DNA from: CAYJLW01 sp964370965 | Lineage (GTDB): Bacteria > Actinomycetota > Acidimicrobiia > UBA2766 | Assembly: GCA_964370965.1 (NCBI GenBank) | Contig: CAYJLW010000049.1 | Span: 1-30,601, forward strand | Direction: 5' to 3' | DNA: 30,601 bases | Part shown: positions 22,486 to 30,557 of the stretch, in pieces | How the letters are laid out: every line of letters begins with the position of its first letter | How positions within the stretch are numbered: the stretch's first letter is position 1 | Made by a program: the position numbers and the translations under genes | The notes under the pieces: model-generated | What the model was told of the DNA's origin: nothing | The model's input: only the letters and a program-made list of their open reading frames with translations | The model's database searches: none

Positions 22486-23994
22486 TCAAGAGGCCGCCGC
22501 CGCGGGCTGCGCCGACTGCTCCCACATCGCCTCGTAGGAACGCAACATGATCGTCGCCACGTCTCGTTGGGCTGAGCCCACGCCGGGGGCGTTGGCGAAC
22601 GTCCGCCAGCGCGACGCTCCCTGCAGGGCGGACCGCTGGACGTCCGCCGGGTCGGCCCCGGCATCGAGTCCGAGCTTGGCAACCGGTGTGGAGCCCGTCG
22701 CCACGCGGCGCACGTCCGCTTCGAGCGGGGCGGGGAGGCGTACGTGACCGGAGGCGCAGCGCTGCAGGGCGCCGATCTCGTGGAGCTGGCGCATCTCCGG
22801 GCGCAGCATCACGGCCTCTAGTTCGTCGCGCAGTCCGCGGAGCACGACGACGTTCTCGGACTCGGCGGCCTCGCGTTCGTAGGACATCCGCGTGAGGGCG
22901 GCGACGGCGCCCGCCGCCTTCAGGACGTCGGCCCGATGCCCCAGCGTGCTGGTGAGGAGGTTCCGCAGGGCGCCGACGCCTGATCGGGTCGTGAGCTGGG
23001 CCGCGAGCCCGGCCGCGCCGGTGATGCCGGTGTCGATCCACTCGAGGCAGCGAGCCGTGCCGTAGAGGTCGAGGATCGCCAGGAGGCGTTCCCTCGTGTC
23101 GGGCGGGACTCCGCACTCGGTGCGGAGGAAGCGGTCGGTCGACATGAGCATGACCTCGCGGCGGACGTCGTCGAGGCCGGCGAGGATCTGCAGGTTCGCG
23201 GCGTCCCGCTCGCTCAGCACCGCCGCCTCGGCGGTCTCGGCGAGAAGGCCGATGACGGGGACGACCGTGCCCAGGACGCTGCGCAGGGACGCGGCGCAGC
23301 GGTCGGCCAGGGCGAGCGCCTGCGGCCACGGGTCTTCGTCGCCGTCGCCGATCTTGTCGGCTTTGCTCAACACCCCGAGAGCGTTGACCGGAGACGTGTC
23401 GTTGCCGCCCACGAGTGAGCGGAACTCCCCGAGGAGCTCGGCGTCGTCCTGGCGGGCGACTCCGGAGAGGAGGAACACGACGGCATCCGCCCGTTGCATC
23501 GCTCCCCGGGAGGCGTCGTCGCGGGCCAGGAGGTCGCGAGTGGCGCTGCTGTAGGTCTCGTTCACCGAGGAGAGCCCGGGGGTGTCGATGATCGTGAGCT
23601 CCTTCAGGGCGTCGTTGGAGAGCCACACGGTCACGGAGCTCACGTCGGCGGGGTCGGCGCCGAGATCGCGCGGGAGCATGCCGTCGGCGCCGAGGGCGAT
23701 CGGGCGCACAGTGCTGTCGCGCATGTGCACCTCGACGCGCTCGGGATGCCCGAAGCGGAACCAGGCGGCGACCTTCGTGCACTCGCTCACGTCCGTGGGG
23801 GCGATGCGCTGGCGGAGGAGGGCGTTCACGAGCGTCGACTTGCCCGCCTTCACGCGCCCCGCGACGGCGACTCGCAAGGGCTCGGCGAGGCGGGCTTGCG
23901 TCTCCTGGACGATGACGCGAGACGCCCCGGAGGCGAGGCGGCCGGCGAGACCCTCGCAGACTTCGATGAGCTGTGCGGACAGGCTCGCTGCCAT
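22486..23994 (-). CDS. Dynamin-like GTPase (IniC-type), 2
   Basis: A 502-residue protein from ATG 23994, with AGAAGGA upstream. G1 is GRVKAGKST (46-54), G2 threonine T73 in ECTKV, G3 DTPG (137-140), and G4 SKAD (210-213), a common variant of NKxD. The rest is helical, with no strong membrane hairpin such as dynamin 1 has; this is also how IniC differs from IniA. It is therefore probably a peripheral partner. The Hsp70 fusion gene follows after 22 bp on the same strand, so both are likely expressed together, and the acidic repeat protein is transcribed divergently 172 bp away. Confidence 0.9.
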   Translation of the reverse strand: MAASLSAQLIEVCEGLAGRLASGASRVIVQETQARLAEPLRVAVAGRVKAGKSTLVNALLRQRIAPTDVSECTKVAAWFRFGHPERVEVHMRDSTVRPIALGADGMLPRDLGADPADVSSVTVWLSNDALKELTIIDTPGLSSVNETYSSATRDLLARDDASRGAMQRADAVVFLLSGVARQDDAELLGEFRSLVGGNDTSPVNALGVLSKADKIGDGDEDPWPQALALADRCAASLRSVLGTVVPVIGLLAETAEAAVLSERDAANLQILAGLDDVRREVMLMSTDRFLRTECGVPPDTRERLLAILDLYGTARCLEWIDTGITGAAGLAAQLTTRSGVGALRNLLTSTLGHRADVLKAAGAVAALTRMSYEREAAESENVVVLRGLRDELEAVMLRPEMRQLHEIGALQRCASGHVRLPAPLEADVRRVATGSTPVAKLGLDAGADPADVQRSALQGASRWRTFANAPGVGSAQRDVATIMLRSYEAMWEQSAQPAAAAS

Positions 23995-24166
23995 CGCGGC
24001 GTCCTTCTGTGCGGATCACCAGGATACGTCCCAAGCGCCCCCGGCCCGCCCGGCGCTGCTCCCGCAGGGGAAAAAGACCCTGGCGGCACCGGGGCGTCTC
24101 GCCCGAAGATAGAGTCCGGATCGGCAGGGCGTCGCCCGGGGGCGCCGGCACAACGAGGGAGCTGCA

Positions 24167-25171
24167 ATGACCGACTTCTTCGAAGACGACGACGTCGAAC
24201 TCGTCGATGCCGACCGCGACCGCGAGGCCGACACGGCGATCATCGACAGTGACAGCGACCGTGTGGCCGATGCCGCCCTCATCGACATGGACGAGAACGC
24301 CGTGCCCGAGGCCCTTCTCCTCGACACGGACGACAGCGGCTACATGGAGACCGGCATCCTCGACACGGACCAAGACGGCGTCGCCGACACCATGTTGGTG
24401 GACGCCAACGAGGACGGCACCGTGGACATGATCGGGGAGGACGTCAACGAGGACGGCGAGCTCGACGTCATCTACCAGGACGTCGACCGCGACGGCGACC
24501 TCGACATGATCGTCCTGAACCAGGGCGACCGGGGCGGCATCGAGGTGAACACGTTCGACACCGTCCCCGGCGTGCCCCGGGTCGAGGTCGACCGTGGTGT
24601 AGACGTGGTCGACCGGGGCGTGGGCGTGGTCGACCGCACCACCGACGTCTTCGACGGGTCCACCGACGTCGTCGATCGGGGCGTGAACATCACGGACCGG
24701 TCGACCAACATCCTGGACGAGTCCACGAACATCACGGATCGTTCCACGAACGTCGTCGACGAGTCCACGACGATCATCGACGGTTCCACCACCACGATCA
24801 TCCCGCCCGACGGCGGCGACGTCGGGGTGGGCCCGGAGGAGCCGGGGCCCGACTTGTTCCCGCCCGACGAGGGTCTGGCGGAGCCGGGCGACATGGGTGA
24901 CGAACCCACCGATGTGGCGCCGGGGCCTGACGTGTTCCCGCCGGGCGACGGCGGTGACGTCGGGGTGGGCCCCGAGCCTCCTGTGGATGTGGCTCCAGAG
25001 CCTCCTGTGGACGTGTTACCGCCCGACGACGTCCCGGAGACGGAGCCCGTCCCGGAGGCGCCCCCCGAGGCCGCGGAAGAGCCGCCGGGTCCGGTGGACG
25101 TGGCGCCGCCCGAGGCCGAGCCCGAGCCCGGCCCGGAAGACTTCGCGGTGCCGGTCGAAGAGGGCCCGTAG
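24167..25171 (+). CDS. Acidic repeat protein: eight calcium-type 13-mers, ten heptads, Pro-rich tail
   Basis: A 334-residue, very acidic protein from ATG 24167 with GAGGGAG upstream. No signal peptide or membrane segment is seen, so it is probably cytoplasmic. Residues 13-116 are eight exact 13-residue repeats of the type hydrophobic-D-x-D/N-x-D-G-x-x-D-hydrophobic (e.g. LDTDQDGVADTML, VDANEDGTVDMIG, QDVDRDGDLDMIV), matching EF-hand/thrombospondin-3-like calcium loops; loops 1-4 are degenerate and loops 5-8 good. Residues 141-210 are ten 7-residue repeats (VDRGVDV, VDRTTDV, TDRSTNI, VDESTTI). Residues 211-334 are Pro/Glu/Asp-rich with their own duplications. I do not recognise a named family. 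A single TTA leucine codon sits at 25016-25018. The divergent neighbour is dynamin 2 plus the Hsp70 fusion. Confidence 0.85.
   Translation: MTDFFEDDDVELVDADRDREADTAIIDSDSDRVADAALIDMDENAVPEALLLDTDDSGYMETGILDTDQDGVADTMLVDANEDGTVDMIGEDVNEDGELDVIYQDVDRDGDLDMIVLNQGDRGGIEVNTFDTVPGVPRVEVDRGVDVVDRGVGVVDRTTDVFDGSTDVVDRGVNITDRSTNILDESTNITDRSTNVVDESTTIIDGSTTTIIPPDGGDVGVGPEEPGPDLFPPDEGLAEPGDMGDEPTDVAPGPDVFPPGDGGDVGVGPEPPVDVAPEPPVDVLPPDDVPETEPVPEAPPEAAEEPPGPVDVAPPEAEPEPGPEDFAVPVEEGP
24203..24514 (+). repeat. Eight tandem 39-bp units encoding calcium-loop repeats
   Basis: Codons 13-116 of the acidic repeat protein divide without gap into eight 13-codon units with conserved D at positions 2, 4 (D/N), 6 and 10. 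DNA identity between units is limited, so the array is old and kept by selection on protein sequence. Confidence 0.85.
24587..24796 (+). repeat. Ten tandem 21-bp units encoding a heptad repeat
   Basis: Codons 141-210 form ten 7-codon units. Position 2 is always Asp, position 7 is Val/Ile except in the last unit, positions 4-5 are Gly-Val or Ser/Thr-Thr. Neighbouring units share long DNA matches (for example GTGGTCGACCG), so this array is younger than the 39-bp one. The pattern lacks coiled-coil a/d spacing and looks more like a beta-solenoid. Confidence 0.85.
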
Positions 25172-25204
25172 ACAAGCCTCCGCCCGGTTCGCCGGATCAG
25201 CGGG

Positions 25205-26236
25205 TCACACCACGAGTTCCGCCATGAGCCGGAGCGCCTCCGGCTGGGCGGCGCCGAGGATCATCGTCGTCACTCCCGAGGTCCGCCACGGCTCCAGTAG
25301 GTCGGCGATGCGCTCCCTCGGGCCGCAGAGGGCGGTCTCGTCCACGAGGGCGTCGGGGACGGCGGCGATCGCCTCGCCTTTGCGGCCGTCGAGGTAGAGG
25401 TCCTGGATGTGCTTGGCCTCGGCTTCGTAGCCGTAGCGGCAGGCGAGGTCGTTGTAGAAGTTGCGGCCGCGGGCGCCCATGCCGCCGATGTAGAGGGCGA
25501 GCATCGGTTTCACCATGGAGCGGCAGGCTTCGACGTCGTCGCCCAGGATGACCGGGACCGTGGGAGCGACGTCGAAGGAGTCCAGGGACTTCCCGCCGCC
25601 GGCCTTGGCGAAGCCGGCCTCCAGGGCGGGGCGGAACGCGTCGAGCTTCTCGGGGGCGAAGAACACCGGCAGCCAGCCGTCGGCGATCTCGGCGGTGAGC
25701 TCCACGTTCTTCGGGCCGAGGGACGCGAGGTAGATCGGGACGTCCGCCCGCAGCGGGTGGACGATGATCTTCAGCGGCTTGCCGAGGCCCGTGGCGTCGG
25801 CGCCGCTGTAGGGGATGTCGTAGTGCGCGCCGTGATGCTCCAGCGGCCTCTCGCGCCGGAGGATCTCGCGCACGATGTCGACGTACTCGCGGGTCTTGGC
25901 GAGGGGCTTGCCGTAGGGCTCCCCGTGCCAGCCCTCCACGACCTGCGGGCCCGAGAGGCCGAGGCCGAGCAGGAAACGTCCCCGCGTGAGGAGGTCGAGC
26001 GTGGCTGCGGTCATCGCGGTCATCGCCGGCGTGCGGGCGGGCATCTGCATGATCCCCGTGCCCACGTTGATGCGCTCGGTCTTCGCGGCGATCCAGGCGA
26101 GGACGGTGACAGCGTCAGAGCCGTAGGCCTCGGCCGTCCAGGCGGAGTGGAAGCCGAGACGGTCGGCTTCCTGCACGAGGCCGATGTTGTCCTCGGCGTT
26201 GGCGCCCCAGTAGCCGCAGTTCAGTCCCAATCGCAT
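25205..26236 (-). CDS. LLM-class F420-dependent oxidoreductase, paralogue 1
   Basis: A 343-residue luciferase-like monooxygenase fold protein: MRLGLNCGYWGANAED, GFHSAWTAEAYGSDAVTVLA, RINVGTGIMQMPARTPAMTA, GRFLLGLGLSGPQVVEGWHG and VPIYLASLGPKN are the standard blocks of the F420-dependent branch. GGAG precedes the ATG. These enzymes reduce or oxidise diverse substrates with coenzyme F420, so the specific reaction cannot be inferred. It is a tandem duplicate of the gene just upstream, with the same length and colinear motifs. It converges with the acidic repeat gene, 33 bp apart. Confidence 0.92.
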   Translation of the reverse strand: MRLGLNCGYWGANAEDNIGLVQEADRLGFHSAWTAEAYGSDAVTVLAWIAAKTERINVGTGIMQMPARTPAMTAMTAATLDLLTRGRFLLGLGLSGPQVVEGWHGEPYGKPLAKTREYVDIVREILRRERPLEHHGAHYDIPYSGADATGLGKPLKIIVHPLRADVPIYLASLGPKNVELTAEIADGWLPVFFAPEKLDAFRPALEAGFAKAGGGKSLDSFDVAPTVPVILGDDVEACRSMVKPMLALYIGGMGARGRNFYNDLACRYGYEAEAKHIQDLYLDGRKGEAIAAVPDALVDETALCGPRERIADLLEPWRTSGVTTMILGAAQPEALRLMAELVV

Positions 26237-26329
26237 GTTCGCTCCGTAGCTCGAGGACGGGCCGCAGGCTACCGGCGCCGGTGGACGCGCCCCGTGCGGG
26301 ACACCGCACCGAGCCCCTCCACCGCGTGC

Positions 26330-27364
26330 TCACACCGCGACGTCGGCCAGGACCCGGAGGGTCTCGGCGCGCTGCTCGAAGGTCCCCACGGTGCCCACGA
26401 TGAGTGTGGTCACGCCGGCGTCGCGGTAGCGGGCGATGCGCTCGGCGATGCGTTCCTTCGGCCCGAAGAGGCCGGTGGCGTCCAGGAGGTCCCGGGGGAC
26501 GGCCGCCATCGCCTCCTCTTTGCGCCCGGCGAGGTAGAGGTCCTGGACGGTGCGGGCCGTCTCCTCGTACCCGTAGCGGCACGCGAGCTCGTTGTAGAAG
26601 TTCTTCGAGCGGGCGCCCATACCGCCGAGGTACAGCGCCGTCCCCGGCCGCCCCCAGGCCATCGCGGCGTCGACGTCGTCGCCGATCACGACCATCGTGC
26701 CCACGGCGACGTCCAGGGAGGCCAGGTCGCGCCCGGAGCGGGTGGCGCCCTCGGCCAGCCAGGCCTGGAACATGGCGGCGTGCTCGGGCATGTAGAACGC
26801 CGGGAGCCAGCCGTCACCGATCTCCCCGGCGAGGGCCGTGTTCTTCGGCCCGATGGCGGCGAGGTAGATCGGGATCTCGTTCCGGACCGGGTGGATGATG
26901 AGCTTCAGCGGCTTGCCGAGGTCGAGGCCGCCCGGGGCCGGGAGCCGGTACACCTCGCCGTCGTAGGCGACCCGCTCCTCTCGACGCAGGATCGCCCGTA
27001 CGATCTCGACGTACTCGCGGGTTCGCACCAGCGGCCGCGTGTAGGGCATGCCGTGCCAGCCCTCGGCCACCTGCGGGCCCGAGAGGCCGAGGCCGAGGCG
27101 GATGCGCCCGCCGCTCATCTGGTCGAGTGTGGCGGCCGTCATCGCGGTCATCGCCGGGGTGCGGGCGGGGATCTGCAGCACGGCCGAGCCCACCCCGATG
27201 CGCTCGGTCTGTGCCGCTGCGAGGGTCATCTGCGTGACGGCGTCGTTGCCGTACGCCTCCGCGAACCACACTGAGTCGTAGCCGAGGTCCTCTGCCACGC
27301 GGGCGAGCTCGACGGGCGAACCCATCCCGCTGCTCCAGTAGCCCAGCATCACTCCGAGGCGCAC
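26330..27364 (-). CDS. LLM-class F420-dependent oxidoreductase, paralogue 2
   Basis: A 344-residue protein starting at GTG 27364 with GAAGGAGA upstream. Motifs follow paralogue 1 closely: YDSVWFAEAYGNDAVTQM, VGSAVLQIPARTPAMTAMTA, LGLGLSGPQVAEGWHGMPYT, IPIYLAAIGPKN, and GGMGARSKNFYNELACRYGY. The two proteins are same-strand neighbours 93 bp apart and clearly arose by duplication, but differ enough (for example in the insert after the REYV helix and in the C-terminal third) to have different substrates. It is divergent from the DUF501 operon. Confidence 0.92.
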   Translation of the reverse strand: MRLGVMLGYWSSGMGSPVELARVAEDLGYDSVWFAEAYGNDAVTQMTLAAAQTERIGVGSAVLQIPARTPAMTAMTAATLDQMSGGRIRLGLGLSGPQVAEGWHGMPYTRPLVRTREYVEIVRAILRREERVAYDGEVYRLPAPGGLDLGKPLKLIIHPVRNEIPIYLAAIGPKNTALAGEIGDGWLPAFYMPEHAAMFQAWLAEGATRSGRDLASLDVAVGTMVVIGDDVDAAMAWGRPGTALYLGGMGARSKNFYNELACRYGYEETARTVQDLYLAGRKEEAMAAVPRDLLDATGLFGPKERIAERIARYRDAGVTTLIVGTVGTFEQRAETLRVLADVAV

Positions 27365-27467
27365 GGTGGCTCTCCTTCGACGGTGGTCGCCCGCCGATGC
27401 TCGCGCGAACCGCGTGGCGGGGGCACGTGGTCGCCGCAGCCGTGAGACCCCGGCCGGACACCGGTCC

Positions 27468-27473
27468 TACACT
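27468..27473 (+). promoter_or_regulatory. Leaderless -10 box of the DUF501-ppx-phosphatase operon
   Basis: TACACT is followed by six bases (GCGGGG) and ATG 27480, leaving no room for a Shine-Dalgarno. This is the clearest leaderless layout in the window. Confidence 0.55.
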
Positions 27474-27479
27474 GCGGGG

Positions 27480-27998
27480 ATGCTGGACGACGCGGCCGCG
27501 GTGGAGACGATGATCGGCCGTCCGCCCAGGGGGAAGGTGGACGTCGCCGTGCGCTGCCCGCTCGGCCTCCCGGCGGTGACGCGCAACGAGCCCCTGCTGG
27601 ACGGCGAAGTGCCGTTCCCCACGCGCTACTGGCTCACGTGTCCCCTCGCCGTCGTGCGAGTCTCGGGGTTGGAGAGCGTCGGCTGGGTGAAGCGTCTCAC
27701 CGCCGAGGTCGACCCGGCCGCCCTCGCTGCCGCCGACCGGGCCTACGCCGCCGAACGCGACGGCCGTCTCGCCGCCCTCGCCCCTACCCCCGGGCGACCC
27801 CTGCCCTCTGGAGGGGTCGGAGGCTGCCACGGAGGGGTGAAGTGCCTCCACGCCCGCTACGCCTACTGGCTCGCCGGCGGCGGGGACCCGGCGGGCGCGG
27901 CGGTCGCCGCCGAGCTCGGAGCCCTGCGCGACTTCGGTTGTACGGAGAGCTGCGTGCAGACCGGGGGGGTCAAGGTCGTCGCGGGAGTCCGGACGTGA
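27480..27998 (+). CDS. DUF501-containing protein
   Basis: A 172-residue protein with the DUF501 hallmarks: RCPLGLPAVTRNEPLLDGEV, PFPTRYWLTCPLAVVRVSGL, ESVGWVKRL, and the Cys/His cluster GGCHGGVKCLHARYAYWLAG followed near the end by CTESC. The cysteines and histidines could bind a metal. DUF501 genes sit next to exopolyphosphatase genes across actinobacteria, often with eno and a FtsB-like gene, and here the next gene starts on the overlapping GTGA. The function is not established. The first in-frame ATG with a promoter at leaderless distance fixes the start. Confidence 0.9.
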   Translation: MLDDAAAVETMIGRPPRGKVDVAVRCPLGLPAVTRNEPLLDGEVPFPTRYWLTCPLAVVRVSGLESVGWVKRLTAEVDPAALAAADRAYAAERDGRLAALAPTPGRPLPSGGVGGCHGGVKCLHARYAYWLAGGGDPAGAAVAAELGALRDFGCTESCVQTGGVKVVAGVRT

Positions 27999-28906
27999 GG
28001 GTGGCGGCCGTCGACATCGGGACGAACTCGACTCGCCTGCTCGTGACGTCTTCTGAGGAGGGCGAGGTGGAGCGACGGATGGTCGTCACGCGCCTCGGCG
28101 AGGGCGTGGACGCCAGCGGCCGTCTCGCCCCCGGGGCCATCGGGCGCACCCTCGACGTCCTCGCCGACTACGCGCGCGTCGCCCGCAGCGCCGGCGTCGC
28201 CCGCCTCCGGGCCACCGCCACGTCAGCCGCCCGTGACGCCGCCAACACCGGGGACTTCTTCGTCCCCGCAGCCGCGCTCCTCGGCGTGACGCCAGAGGTG
28301 ATCAGCGGCATCGACGAGGCCGGCCTCTCATTCCTGGGCGCCACGGCGGAACTCGACCCCGCGGACGGGCCGTTCCTCGTCGCCGACGTGGGTGGCGGAT
28401 CCACGGAGTTCGTCCTCGGCCGCGAGACCCCGGAGGCCCTCGTCTCCGTGGACGTCGGGTGCGTGCGGGTCACGGAACGCTTCCTGGGTAGCGACCCGCC
28501 CTCGCCGGCGGAGCTCTCCGCAGCCCGCGGGGCGGTCGACGCGGAGCTCGACCGGGTCGAGGCCGCGGTCCCGGTGGCGCGGGCCCGACGCCTCGTGGGT
28601 CTCGCCGGCACCGTCACGACCGTGGCGGCGTACGTCCTCGGCCTCGCCGAGCGGGACGCGGCCCGCACCCATCACGCCGTCCTCTCCGTCGCCGAGGTCG
28701 ATGCCGCCTACCGGGAGCTCGCCGCCATGGGTGTCGGCGAACGCCGCGGGTGTCTCGTCGATCCCGGCCGCGCCGACGTCGTCGTGGGCGGCGCCCTCCT
28801 GTTCGTCGAGATCATGCGCCGTTTCGACTTCGGCGAGGTGCTCGTCTCCGAGCACGACATCCTGGACGGCGTCGCTGCCCGCCTCCTCGCCCTGGGCGTC
28901 CCGTGA
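27995..28906 (+). CDS. ppx: Exopolyphosphatase / guanosine pentaphosphatase (Ppx/GppA)
   Basis: A 303-residue protein of the short actinobacterial Ppx type: DIGTNSTRLLV (7-17), RATATSAARDAANTGDF, EVISGIDEA (101-109), DVGGGSTEF (131-139) and SVDVGCVRVTERF. It has the two ASKHA-fold domains but lacks the C-terminal HD-like domain of E. coli Ppx. It hydrolyses polyphosphate and/or pppGpp; which one cannot be told from sequence. GTG 27995 overlaps the DUF501 stop by four bases, and its own stop overlaps the next gene by four. Confidence 0.92.
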   Translation: MRVAAVDIGTNSTRLLVTSSEEGEVERRMVVTRLGEGVDASGRLAPGAIGRTLDVLADYARVARSAGVARLRATATSAARDAANTGDFFVPAAALLGVTPEVISGIDEAGLSFLGATAELDPADGPFLVADVGGGSTEFVLGRETPEALVSVDVGCVRVTERFLGSDPPSPAELSAARGAVDAELDRVEAAVPVARARRLVGLAGTVTTVAAYVLGLAERDAARTHHAVLSVAEVDAAYRELAAMGVGERRGCLVDPGRADVVVGGALLFVEIMRRFDFGEVLVSEHDILDGVAARLLALGVP

Positions 28907-30543
28907 GCGGGTCCGGCGACCCCACGGGCAACGGTCTCGCCCCCTTCGCCCGTCTCGTGGCGCGGGCCGTCGTCCCCATGGGCCTCTGCGGCGGTGACGG
29001 CTTCACGGTCCTCGCCTCCTCGGACGCCCTCGACGCCCTGGTGCGCGCCCCGCTGTCGGGCCGTTCCCTGACGCACGCCTTCCCGCGGGCCCGGGACCTC
29101 CACGGCATCCTCGCCACCGCTGCGGGCGGTGAGGGTGCGGCGGCGTCCTTCACGCTCGACGCCCTCGGGGTCGGCCTCGGCCCCGCCGCCTCGGACACCG
29201 ACGACCTCTGGGAATGGGTGGCGACACCGATCGTCGACGAAGGGGGCGCCGTCGCCGGCATCCTGTTGTCGGCCGCGGACGTCGCCGGGCGGCGGGAGAC
29301 CGAGAAGCGCATCGAGGTGCTCGAGGGCCTCGTGTACCTCTCCCGGCGCCTGTCCGGCGCCGAGGGCGAGAGCGAGATCTACGGCGTCCTGTCCGAGGAC
29401 ATCGGGCGCCTCCTGGGGGCCGGCGGCTGCGTGATCCTCCGCCTCGACTACGACGCCAGTCGCGACCCGGAGATGCGCGTCGTGCGGCCCATGCTCCCGG
29501 GCTACGGGGTCCCGCAGGGGGGTATCGCCGACACGCCCATGCGGGTGCGGCCCGAGACCACGGCCTGGCGTGTGGTCGTGTTGGGGGAGACGTTCGCCAC
29601 CGACGACATCGAGGCCGACCCTTCGGTCGCCGAGTACAAGGGGTTCTTCCGCCGCCTCGGGGCCCACTCCGGCCTCACCGTCCCGATCCGGCTGCGGGGG
29701 GAGACCCTGGGTGTGCTCGTCGTGTTCAACAAGCCGGGCGGCTTCTCCGCCCGCGACGTCGCCACCGCAGAGGTGTTCGCCGCCGAGGCGGCCCTCGCCA
29801 TCGAGAACGCCCGCCTCTTCGACCAGGAGCACCGCATCGCGTCAGCGCTCCAAGAGGCGCTCCTGCCCGGGCCGATGCCCCACATGCCTCACGCCGACCT
29901 CGCCGCCCTCTACCGCCCCGCGGGGCACATCGGAAGTGTCGGGGGCGACTTCTACGACGTGTTCCAGATCGACGACGACCACTACGCGCTCCTGCTCGGC
30001 GACGTGTCCGGCAAGGGACCCGAGGCCGCGGCGCAGACTGCCCTCGTGCGCCACATGGCCCGGGGCCTGGCGATGAACGAGACGCAGCCCGGGCCCGTCC
30101 TCGCGGAGCTCAACTACGCCGTGTGGAAGGACGGCCTCCAGGAACACTTCATCACGGTGCTCTACGGGGTGTACCAGCCCTCCACCCGCCAGTTGCAGTG
30201 GGGGAACGCCGGGCATCCGGCTCCGCTCCTGTGGCGCCGCGGCGAAGGCGCCAAGCCCGTGGGCGAATCCGGGCTCGCCCTCGGCATCATGCCCCGGGCC
30301 GACATCCGCATTGACCGCATGGAGCTCGCCCCAGGCGACATCGTCGTGTGGTACACCGACGGCCTCATCGAGGCGCACCGGCCCGGCCAGATGATCCTGG
30401 GCACCGCCCCGCTGCTGCGGGCACTGGAGGGTGCCGCCGAGCGTTCCGTGGGGGAGGTCGCCGACGCCCTCTTCCGCCGTGCCGCCGCCCACTGCGGCAA
30501 CCTCAGCGACGACGTCGCCGTCCTCGTGGTCCTCGCGCGGTAG
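28903..30543 (+). CDS. PAS-GAF-PP2C (SpoIIE/RsbU-type) serine phosphatase
   Basis: A 546-residue cytoplasmic protein from GTG 28903 (GTGA overlap with ppx). Domains: a PAS-like sensor (about 25-130), a GAF domain (about 140-305, ENARLFDQEH at its end), and a PPM/SpoIIE phosphatase domain (about 310-546). The metal-binding residues are in GGDFYD (347-352), GDVSGKG (366-372), YTDG (484-487) and SDDVAVLVV (535-543). Such phosphatases act on anti-anti-sigma factors (STAS proteins) in partner-switching stress control; no STAS or RsbW-like gene is in the window. Its operon with Ppx ties a stress-signal phosphatase to polyphosphate/(p)ppGpp turnover. Confidence 0.93.
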   Translation: MSGSGDPTGNGLAPFARLVARAVVPMGLCGGDGFTVLASSDALDALVRAPLSGRSLTHAFPRARDLHGILATAAGGEGAAASFTLDALGVGLGPAASDTDDLWEWVATPIVDEGGAVAGILLSAADVAGRRETEKRIEVLEGLVYLSRRLSGAEGESEIYGVLSEDIGRLLGAGGCVILRLDYDASRDPEMRVVRPMLPGYGVPQGGIADTPMRVRPETTAWRVVVLGETFATDDIEADPSVAEYKGFFRRLGAHSGLTVPIRLRGETLGVLVVFNKPGGFSARDVATAEVFAAEAALAIENARLFDQEHRIASALQEALLPGPMPHMPHADLAALYRPAGHIGSVGGDFYDVFQIDDDHYALLLGDVSGKGPEAAAQTALVRHMARGLAMNETQPGPVLAELNYAVWKDGLQEHFITVLYGVYQPSTRQLQWGNAGHPAPLLWRRGEGAKPVGESGLALGIMPRADIRIDRMELAPGDIVVWYTDGLIEAHRPGQMILGTAPLLRALEGAAERSVGEVADALFRRAAAHCGNLSDDVAVLVVLAR

Positions 30544-30557
30544 CGTCCGGGCGCCAC

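Noticed and set aside
24203..24796. CRISPR-like array
   Set aside because: The tandem units are 39 and 21 bp, in frame and without spacers; they are protein repeats.
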